A DNA stretch of 64,000 nucleotides, from the NCBI GenBank assembly GCA_963573385.1, contig CAUYLG010065940.1, positions 1 to 64,000 of the forward strand, given 5' to 3'. The first letter of the stretch is position 1; each line of letters begins with the position of its first letter. The position numbers and the translations under genes were made by a program. The notes below the pieces were generated by a model. That model was not told where the DNA came from, searched no databases, and saw nothing but the letters and a program-made list of their open reading frames with translations. Below, one piece after another: positions 49,078-64,000 of the stretch. This DNA comes from Cacajao melanocephalus. Its lineage: Eukaryota > Chordata > Mammalia > Primates > Pitheciidae.

Positions 49078-49232
49078 GCCCCTCCCTGCCGACCCACCAG
49101 GCCCTCCCCTCCCGATCCCTCCGCCCCACCAGGCCCTCCCCGCCCGATCCTGCCGACCCACCAGGCCCTCCCCGCCTGATCCTTCCGACCCACCAGCTCC
49201 TCCCCTTCCCACCTTCCGACCCACCAGCCTGC
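49078..49232 (+). repeat. GC-rich minisatellite in the ZCCHC10 promoter
   Basis: About five imperfect units of roughly 25-32 bases built on 'ccgacccaccaggccctccc' followed by cgcccgatcc. Later units are shortened. Confidence 0.88.
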
Positions 49233-49372
49233 ACTAAGATCCTGCCGCGGAGGCTGCCCAGAACCCCTAGAAGCCTGTCTGGCTCCGCCCACGTCTATGG
49301 CCTCCGGGTCGGAAGCCCCGCCCTTCCGAGGAGTTCCCGAAACCCTGCGCGGCGGTCTCTGACCACGCTAAA

Positions 49373-49413
49373 ATGGCGACTCCCATGCATCGGCTCATAG
49401 CCCGGAGACAAGC
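49373..49413 (+). CDS. ZCCHC10: ZCCHC10 coding exon 1
   Basis: The ATG sits in a strong context (cgctaaaATGG). Thirteen codons plus two bases encode MATPMHRLIARRQ and the start of Ala-14, ending at the consensus donor gtaagt. This is the N-terminus of ZCCHC10, a small protein with one CCHC zinc knuckle and a long Ser-rich tail, whose molecular role is poorly defined. The zinc-knuckle exons are not in the window. The gene runs away from HSPA4, start codons about 30 kb apart. The short exon plus its CpG-island setting and exact splice site support the call. Confidence 0.95.
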
Positions 49414-51818
<2,405 letters not shown>

Positions 51819-52115
51819 GGCTGGGTGTAGTGGCTAATGCCTGTAATCCTAGCACTTTGGGAGGCCAAGGCAGGTGGATCACTTGAAGTCAGGAGTTGGA
51901 GACCAGCCTGGCCAACATGGCGAAACCCTGTCTCCACTAAAAATAAAAAATTAGCTGGGTATGATGGTACGTGCCTGTAATTCCAGCTACTCAGGAAGCT
52001 GAGGCTGGAGAATCACTTGAACCCCAGAGGCAGAGGTTTCGGTGAGCCGAGATCGCACCACTGCATTCCAGCCTGGGCAACAGATTAAGACTCCATCTCA
52101 ATAAATAAATTTTAA
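51819..52115 (+). repeat. Alu, full dimer, with TSD
   Basis: Duplication aaaaatagtttttaa on both sides. Confidence 0.95.
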
Positions 52116-52560
52116 AAATAGTTTTTAAGTTAGTAATGAGAAGTGAGAAAGTACTATCATCATTCTTAAAAAAAAAAAAAAAAAAAGTCTTTGAGCTAAT
52201 AGAAGAAAAGGAGGAAAAAAGCCTAAATATGAACTCCTCATTCAGTAAATCTTTCAGAGACTTAACTAGTGAGTCTACTAAATCAATTGGAATGAAATTA
52301 TTTTTACCTCATAAACTGTAATTACATCTACCAATATGTAAATAAATTATGGAATCTAGGCATTATTTGGGGTCATTTCTTCCATTAAACCTTATATGAG
52401 ATTGCAGTACTCCCTCTTCAACATCCAGAGTTGTCATCAAACTTGGCTTGAAGACTTCCAGTAATATATACTTACCTCCTGAAGTGACCTGTTGTGTTTT
52501 GCAAGTCTATCTTAAAGTTTATGTTGAGCCGAAAAGAAATAATATTTGTACAGTTAACCC
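52116..52560. other. ZCCHC10: Intronic sequence
   Basis: Contains an A run at 52,170-52,187. No exon. Confidence 0.4.
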
Positions 52561-52722
52561 CTGTTCTTTCTGACTTCCTTGTTCTTGACCCTTGCTATGA
52601 TTTCAGTCAGTTAAAAAAACCCTGTTTTCTACCTGAATTGTCATCAAGTCAGGGCCTTGTATTGATTTTCCGGACTTAAGTGTCAGACTTACCTTTGTCA
52701 TTGTTAAATTTCATCTTGTTAG

Positions 52723-52788
52723 ATTCGGCACAGAGTTGCAGCCTGTCAAGACCTTTTGGATCCTGATTCCATCATCCATCGTTAATAA
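52723..52788 (+). CDS. ZCCHC10: ZCCHC10 alternative exon 2, derived from a repeat
   Basis: Acceptor tcatcttgttag, donor gtatcc. The exon is 66 bases, a multiple of three. Spliced to exon 1 (ending GC) its first A completes Ala-14, then 21 codons read FGTELQPVKTFWILI, PSSIVN, with two bases left over. The human long isoform, as I recall it, inserts 22 residues of this kind (FDTELQPVKTFWILI...) between RRQA and EANKQHV, while a shorter isoform lacks them. Length, phase and peptide all fit. Several residues differ from my memory of human. Exon use depends on a weak donor. The segment lies inside an ancient repeat, so it is probably an exonised element. Confidence 0.78.
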
Positions 52789-52876
52789 GTATCCCTGTCA
52801 GCTTTGTGTCACTGCAGGTTTGATAAATATGTACATTTGTGTCCTTGTACAAGGCATTTATAAAAATGTTGAACAA

Positions 52877-53194
<318 letters not shown>

Positions 53195-53523
53195 TCACTG
53201 GATCTCTCTTTCTATATATTGTCGTGTACTGCACAACAGATTCCATGTATTAATTATATGGTTGTTCCATAAGATTATAATGGAACTGGAGCTAAAAAAT
53301 TTCTATTGCCTAGTAAAATCTTGATGATCCTGACCCTGTGTAGACCTAGGCTAATATGTGTGTGTCTTAGTTTTTAACAAAAAAGTTTAAAAAGAAAAAA
53401 AAATTAATGGAAAACAGCTGATAGAATAAGGATATAAAGAAAGAAAATATTTTTGTATAGCTATTAATGTGTTTGTGCATTAATTGTTATTACAAAAGAG
53501 TAAACAAGTTTTAAACATTTCTA

Positions 53524-53848
<325 letters not shown>

Positions 53849-53900
53849 CTAAGATTTATTTATTATTGAAGGAAAGAAAATTTATACATTTAGGGTAACC

Positions 53901-54192
<292 letters not shown>

Positions 54193-54299
54193 TTTAGGGT
54201 AGCCTAATGTACAGTATTTATAAAGCGTGTGGTGATGTCATGATTATTGTAGCTTTATAATAAGTCTTGAAACCCTGAATTAGCCCTCTGATTTTGCTC

Positions 54300-54800
<501 letters not shown>

Positions 54801-54868
54801 TAAGATATCTTAGATATTTTCTAGATAAATGGTCATCTTTTATGTTCTTTTTTTGGTAGGCACTGGGT

Positions 54869-55174
54869 TTTTTTTTTTTTGGTTTTTTTTTTTTGAGACA
54901 GAGTCTCACTGTGTTGCCCAGGCTAGAGTGCAGTGGCACAGTTTCCACTCACTGCAACCTCCGCCTCCTGGGTTCAAGCAATTCTCCTGCCTCAGCTTCC
55001 TGAGTAGCTGGGAGAATTGATGCACCACCACACCCAGCTAATTTTTGTATTTTTAGTAGAGACAGGGTTTTCCTATGTTGGCCAGGCTGGTCTTGAACTC
55101 CTGACCGCAAGTGGTCCACCTGCCTTGGCCTCCCAAAATGCTGAGATTACAGGTCTGAGTCATCGCACCTGGCC
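54869..55174 (-). repeat. Alu, full dimer
   Basis: T-rich head with GG interruption. The right arm has a 10-base deletion. Confidence 0.93.
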
Positions 55175-55893
<719 letters not shown>

Positions 55894-56196
55894 ATACCTG
55901 GGCTTTACATGATATTTGTGAATGTTGTATTTCTAACAACAAAAAACAAATTTCACAGTGTCTGGTGGATATTTTAATGACTAGGTCCCAAGCTATCAGT
56001 TTCTCGATATGGAAAAAACAACTTATGAATTTGGAAAAGAAGACTATGGCCCCTACCCCCAACACCTTCACATATTTTCATTTTTAGGAAAAATTGTGAA
56101 AGGCTTTGAAATGGACGGAAAGAAAGATGATAACTGAGTGCTATGTCTAGTCCACCCTTCCTGGCTATGTGACTTTATGAAGGCCCGCTTCTTTCA
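55894..56196. other. ZCCHC10: Intronic sequence
   Basis: No feature recognised. Confidence 0.4.
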
Positions 56197-56199
56197 TTG

Positions 56200-56505
56200 C
56201 CAGAAGACATGGTGGCTCACACCTGTAATGCCAGCACTTTGAGAGGTCGAGGCGGGCGGATTACTTGAGGTCACGAGTTTGAGACCAGCCTAGCCAAGAG
56301 AGTGAAACCACGTACCTACTAAAATACAAAAATTAGCCAGGCATGGTGGCTGGCGCCTGGAATCTCAGCATCTGGGGAGGCTGAGGCAGAAGAATTGCTT
56401 GAACCTGGGAGGCGGAGGTTGCAGTGAGCCGAGATCATGCTACTGCACTCCAGCCTGGGCGACACAGTGAGACTCCCTCTCAAAAAACAAAAAAAAAAAA
56501 AGAAG
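56200..56505 (+). repeat. Alu, full dimer
   Basis: The first few bases are diverged (gccagaagacatggtggctc). Confidence 0.93.
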
Positions 56506-56617
56506 CAGTGCGATGCAATCACTTATTGCCCAGTGTCTGCTGACCAGTTGTCAACTATTTATAAATTCATTTCAGCATTACTGATTGCCCATATATGTGT
56601 GTTGTTTGAATTGTCTT

Positions 56618-56740
56618 TTTTTTTTTTTTTTTTTTTTGAGTCGGAAGTTTTGCTCTTGTGGCCCAGGCTGGAGTGCGGTGGTGTGGTCTCGGCTCACTGC
56701 AACCTCTGCTTTCTGGGTTCAAGAGATTCTCCTGCCTCAG
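56618..56740 (-). repeat. 5'-truncated Alu
   Basis: Only the 3' part of a right arm behind a 21-T head. It stops after 'ctcctgcctcag'. Confidence 0.9.
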
Positions 56741-56889
56741 ATTTCTGCAGTGGGTATTGCAGTTGTGTATATATTAAATGTGTTTGTTTTTCTTCCTGAA
56801 AAGCTAATATTAAGTTCATATAGTGTTTTATTATTGATGCCCTTACTATATTACAAATTCAGATAAGCCCTGAAGTTAGTTTGGTTTTT

Positions 56890-57185
<296 letters not shown>

Positions 57186-57233
57186 GCCCTGAAGTTATAT
57201 TCATGGTTTAGACAGTCATTTGTTGAAATTTAA

Positions 57234-58170
<937 letters not shown>

Positions 58171-58556
58171 TCAGCATCTCATCGTGCAACCATGTTTTAA
58201 TCTATACCTTTTATTTTTAAAACAACCATGTTTTGAGAAAATGTTAATTTCTGTGTATCATTAGTCCACATTGTTCTGATTGCTCTAATATGTGGACTAG
58301 TAATAATAGCTCTCATTTATTTTTGTGTTACTTTATGTCAGATGCCTTACTGCTTGCTTTATGTACTTTCCAATCTATAGAACGGAGATATTGCTATCTA
58401 TAGAGTAGATACTGCTCTCAATTCATTGGGTTGTTATAATGCTTGGGTGTGACCACATATAAGTATTGCTTAAATTTTTGGCACACAGCTTGTATAAGCC
58501 ATGGTTATGGTCTTAGCTAATTCTCTCAATAACCTAGTAAAGTAGGTATTAACACT

Positions 58557-59120
<564 letters not shown>

Positions 59121-59157
59121 GTATTACCACATTTTTCATAAGAGGAAACTGAGTTTA

Positions 59158-59580
<423 letters not shown>

Positions 59581-59637
59581 CTAAAGATCATATAGCTATG
59601 TAGTGAAAGAGTAAAGATTTCTTAAAAACTTTAAAGA

Positions 59638-59674
59638 AGTGCTGGGATTACAGTGAACCACTACGCCTGGCCTC
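59638..59674 (-). repeat. Alu 5' scrap
   Basis: Just the last 37 bases of a minus-strand Alu. Confidence 0.8.
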
Positions 59675-59724
59675 TCTTTATATTTTTACTGTCTAACAAC
59701 ACTAGAGTTTAATTTTGTCTGTCT

Positions 59725-60019
59725 TTTTTTTTTTTTTTAGACAGATTCTTGCTTTGCTGTCCAGTCTGGTGTGCTGTGGTGTGATATTGGCTCACTGCAA
59801 CCTCTGCCTCCTGGGTTCAAGTGATTCTTGTGCCTCAGTCTTCCAAGCAGCTGGGACTATAGGCATGTGCCCCGACACCCAGCTACTTTTTTGTATTTTT
59901 AGTAGAGACAGAGTTTTGCCATGTTGTCCAGGCTGGTCTCAAACTCCTGGCTTCAAGTGATTCACCCACCTAGCTTCCCAAAGTGTTGGGATTAGAGGCA
60001 TGAGCCACTGCACCTGGCC
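59725..60019 (-). repeat. Alu, full dimer
   Basis: Flanked by ctctttatat / tctctttaca. Confidence 0.93.
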
Positions 60020-60084
60020 ATCTCTTTACACTTTGTATAGATTTGTACAGTTTGGATTCTTTTGAGTCTATCTTCTTATATCTT

Positions 60085-60520
<436 letters not shown>

Positions 60521-60876
60521 GTTCTTCCTCTTCCCTTCTGAACAATGCAATCCAAAGGTATTAGGTAGAATAGAGCACACTAGGTGTCTATGCAGAGGGT
60601 CAACCTGACTTTGAAATATTAGAGCTGAATGTGAGGTCAGGAGAGCACCTACAGAGGAGCGTGAACTGGCTTTCGATGTCAGCAGGTTGCAGAGGACAGA
60701 CATCCAGTAGTGGGGAAGTCCAGTGCAGTGCAGATCCCCAGTGAAGTGAAAAGGATATGGAGGAGGAGGCAGCCGTGGCACCAATGGGCAATTGATTCAT
60801 AAGGGGAATTGACCAAATAAGTAATCTTTTAAGGATAGTGGGAACTAGATGTCTTCCTGAATAAGGAAGTATAGAA
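60521..60876. other. ZCCHC10: Intronic sequence
   Basis: Unique. No exon is recognised. Confidence 0.4.
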
Positions 60877-60886
60877 GAGAAAAATA

Positions 60887-61158
60887 GCCAGGCGCGGTGG
60901 CTCATGCCTGTAATCCCCAGCACTTCGGGAGGCCAAGGCAGGCGGGTCACCTGAGGTCAGGTGTTCAAGACCAGCCTGGCCAACATGGTGAAACCCCGCC
61001 TCTACTGAAAATACAAAAATTAGCCGGGTGTGGTGGCAGGCGCCTATGATCCCAGCTATTTGGGAGGCTGAGGCAGAGGTTGCAGTGAGCTGAGATCGTG
61101 TCGTCACACTCCAGCCTGGGCAATAGGAATGAAACTCATCTCAAAAAAAAAAAAAAGA
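60887..61158 (+). repeat. Alu with TSD
   Basis: The right arm is shortened. GAGAAAAATA precedes (60877-60886) and follows (61159-61168). Confidence 0.93.
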
Positions 61159-61168
61159 GAGAAAAATA

Positions 61169-61205
61169 AGTAATTGTTTCTTGGCCTTTTGGCTAAGATC
61201 AAGTG
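61169..61205 (+). pseudogene. U2 snRNA 5'-end fragment
   Basis: From 61173 the sequence matches the first 33 bases of U2 spliceosomal RNA with three C-to-T differences, including the intact 'ggccttttggctaagatcaa'. It breaks off after aagtg. GAGAAAAATA stands on both sides, so it looks like a 3'-truncated retro-insertion. Confidence 0.82.
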
Positions 61206-61217
61206 GAGAAAAATAAA

Positions 61218-61740
61218 ATCTGTGAAATTGGGTTAGAATTAAAATTATCAGTGCGAAATGGTTTTCAAAGTATTAAATATAATGTAATTGTGTATATTTG
61301 ACAGATGAGTAGGTGTGTGTGTTCCCTGTCTCTATCCACTGTAACTAGGAGCAGCAACATCCCAGTAAAAGCAAGCACATGTGTGCCCCTATCTTGGCTT
61401 TAAACATTATCAGAGCACCTTGGAGAAATGTCTGGTTTCAGGCTGGGGCAGGGAAAATATATGCTGAGCCTGGATTTTTTTGTTGTTGTACCAGAAAGCA
61501 AGGAAGTACTTAGATAATAGAGGAGCCATGTCAAAAGAACACAGAATCCAGCTTGAAGGGGCTTCTACTGACCAAATCTGTGACAGTTTGAGCATCAGAG
61601 TAAATGATGGTGTTGGATTATAACCTATTGAATAAATTGGGAAAACATTAATCCATACTGATAAATAAATGAACTAAATATTTAATGAGGAGTAGGATAT
61701 TAATGGACTTTCAAGTATTAGCCCACAAAATAATTACCGT
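61218..61740. other. ZCCHC10: Intronic sequence
   Basis: Unique AT-rich sequence without exon or known repeat. Confidence 0.4.
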
Positions 61741-62165
61741 GTTAGTTATCAATTGCGGTGTAACAGATTACTCCTAGAATTTAGTGGCTTATAACATTAA
61801 TTCACAGTTTCCCTGGGTCAGGAATTGAGGAGTGACTTAGTGAGTGGTTCTGACTTGCCCTCTCCCATGTGATCAGGATGTTGGCGGGAGCAGCAGTTAT
61901 CTGAAGGCTTGACCAGAACTGGGAATCTGCTTCTAAGAATGGTTCACTCACATGGCTACTGACAGGAGGGTAAGGTTCCTTGCCACATGGGCCATTGTGG
62001 AGGCTGCTGTTTTCATGGCATGGCAGCTACCTGACCTCGTCTTCAAAGTCACACTCCATCACCATGGTTCATTCTGTTAGTTGGAAGCAAGTCATTAAGT
62101 CCAAACCACACCCAAGGAGAGGGGAGTTACAATTCCACAAAATTTGTGGACATATTTTAAAACTG
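61741..62165 (-). repeat. Ancient interspersed repeat, near full length
   Basis: Text such as 'caattgcggtgtaacagatt', 'gtcaggaattgaggagtgac', 'atctgaaggcttgaccagaa' and 'ttgtggacatattttaaaac' matches, end to end, a common old repeat whose forward strand ends in 'tgttacacagcaatagataac'-type sequence. I leave the family unnamed. Confidence 0.65.
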
Positions 62166-62199
62166 CCACAATTACAGAAGGATGAAAAATAACTTCACA

Positions 62200-62489
62200 G
62201 GCCAAATGCAGTGGCTTCTGCCTATAATCCCAGCACTTTGGGAAGCCAAGTCAGCCAGATCACTTGAGGTCAGGAGTTTGAGACCAGCCTGGCCAACATG
62301 AAACCCCATCTCTACTAAACACATAAAAATTAGCTGAGTGTGCTGGTGTGCACCTGTAATCCCAGCTACTCAGTAGGCTGAGGCAGGAGATCTCTTGAGC
62401 CCAGGAGGCAGAGGCTGCAGTGAGCTGAGATCATGCCATTGCACTCCAGCCTGGGTGACAGAGAAAGACTCTGTGACACACAAAAAAAA
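62200..62489 (+). repeat. Alu, full dimer
   Basis: Flanked by aacttcac / aactttac. Confidence 0.94.
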
Positions 62490-62637
62490 CTTTACAGTGG
62501 CAAAGTCTGGTAGACACTCCTTAATCAAGGGATCAAAGTGAACATCATCAGTAATAAGACAAATTGAAATATGTTACACAATAGGATACAATGAGAAGTA
62601 CAAGTATCACTTCTATTTTATTCCTGCCAAAGATACT

Positions 62638-62880
62638 CTGATAGCTAGCCTCCAAAATGGACTGTGATGATCTCTGTCTCCTGGAACACCCTTGTGCAAT
62701 CATACATTATGCCATGGTTGGCCAGTCTCAGTAGAATACAGCAAAAGTGATGGTCTTGGTCATTCACTCTGGGCAAAAAGCTGTTGTAAGTCACACTGTG
62801 GAAAGGCCAACATGGCAAGGAACTAAAAGCCTTCTGCAAATAACCATGAGTGGGCTTGGAAGTAAATTTTCCAACTCAAA
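62638..62880 (+). repeat. Ancient interspersed repeat, 5' half
   Basis: 'gctagcctccaaaatggact', 'agcaaaagtgatggtcttgg' and 'ggccaacatggcaaggaact' belong to the same family as 61741-62165 but in opposite orientation. Confidence 0.6.
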
Positions 62881-63320
62881 TTGAAGCACACTGCAAAGAT
62901 ACCTGGCTTGTAATCTTAAAAAAGTGTCAAGATCATGAAAAGCAAGACATGACTGAAGAACTCTTCCCTACTGAAGGAGACTAAAGAAATGTGACAAGTA
63001 ACTCTAGTGCTGAACTGAATTTGCTATACAGGACATTAAGACATTTTATGAAACTTAAATGTAGTCTAAAGAGTAAATAGTAGGAATGTGTCAACATTAA
63101 TTTCTTGATTTTGATATATAGGAGAAGGTTCTAGTTTACAGAAAATATGCAGTAAAATATTCTGAGTTGATGAGGAATCAAGTTGGCAACCTACAAATGA
63201 TTCAAGAAAAAGTTATTTGAAACAGAGTTAGAACTTTTCCGTCAGGTTGTGACTGAAAATTTTAAAAGCTATAATACATAAAAGAAAAGCAATATTGTAA
63301 ATATTTTCTGGTACACTTGT
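62881..63320. other. ZCCHC10: Intronic sequence
   Basis: No feature recognised. Confidence 0.4.
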
Positions 63321-63498
63321 ACGTGGATTTCTATTGCATACAAGTACAATTGCTGGGCCATAGAGTAACATAGAGTAAGCATATCTTTTCAACTATAATA
63401 AATAATTTTTTTTTCCAAAATAGTTGTACCAATTTGTATTCTTTTTTTTTTTTATTATTATTTATGGGTTTAGAATCTTTTTTTTTTTAATATTTTCC

Positions 63499-63932
<434 letters not shown>

Positions 63933-64000
63933 GAATTTGTATTCTTATCAACAGTGGATGGATGTTTCTTTTGCTACAAATCTTTGCTAACATTTGCTAT

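Noticed and set aside
48963..49400. 145-codon Pro-rich plus-strand frame upstream of ZCCHC10
   Set aside because: The Pro/Ser richness comes from translating the minisatellite. The true start at 49373 is in another frame.
53223..53290. Possible small RNA gene near tatattgtcgtgtactgcac
   Set aside because: The region fits an ancient repeat better, and no snRNA or tRNA boxes are present.

Overview
The window is nuclear genomic DNA of a higher primate, human or a close relative. Dimeric Alu elements with A tails and target-site duplications occur about every 500-600 bases and make up roughly 40-45% of the sequence. Most of the remainder is L1, MIR/L2 and LTR debris. Only two protein-coding loci are visible, both as 5' ends.

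Left part (1 to about 19,500): the 5' part of HSPA4 (Apg-2, an Hsp110-type chaperone) on the minus strand. Three coding exons can be read directly with consensus splice sites: exon 1 (18998-19104), exon 2 (5928-5985) and exon 3 (2775-2915). They join in frame to give residues 1-102 of the ATPase domain. A CpG-rich promoter lies at about 18,460-19,900. Introns 1-3 are packed with Alus. The gene continues past position 1.

Middle (about 19,900-48,900): intergenic DNA between two divergent genes whose start codons are about 30 kb apart. It holds a solo LTR inserted in an Alu that is itself inserted in an L1. It also holds a full-length 7SL RNA retrocopy (minus strand, 30772-31070) and, 84 bases further on, a processed KRT19 pseudogene (plus strand, 31155-32564). 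Both retrocopies have clear target-site duplications. Several nested Alu clusters and microsatellites fill the rest.

Right part (about 48,960-64,000): a second CpG island containing a 30-bp-class minisatellite, followed by coding exon 1 of ZCCHC10 (49373-49413, plus strand). An in-frame 66-bp exon carved from an ancient interspersed repeat lies at 52723-52788. The rest is ZCCHC10 intron with Alus, an interrupted MIR, L1 pieces, a U2 snRNA fragment and two inverted copies of one ancient repeat family. The zinc-knuckle exons lie beyond the window.

HSPA4 next to ZCCHC10 in divergent orientation is the arrangement known on human chromosome 5q31, so the window would be the reverse complement of the usual chromosome orientation. 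A few codons differ from the human proteins as I remember them, so I leave the species open. I found no undescribed coding system. The main points of interest are exonisation, retrocopy clustering and repeat nesting.
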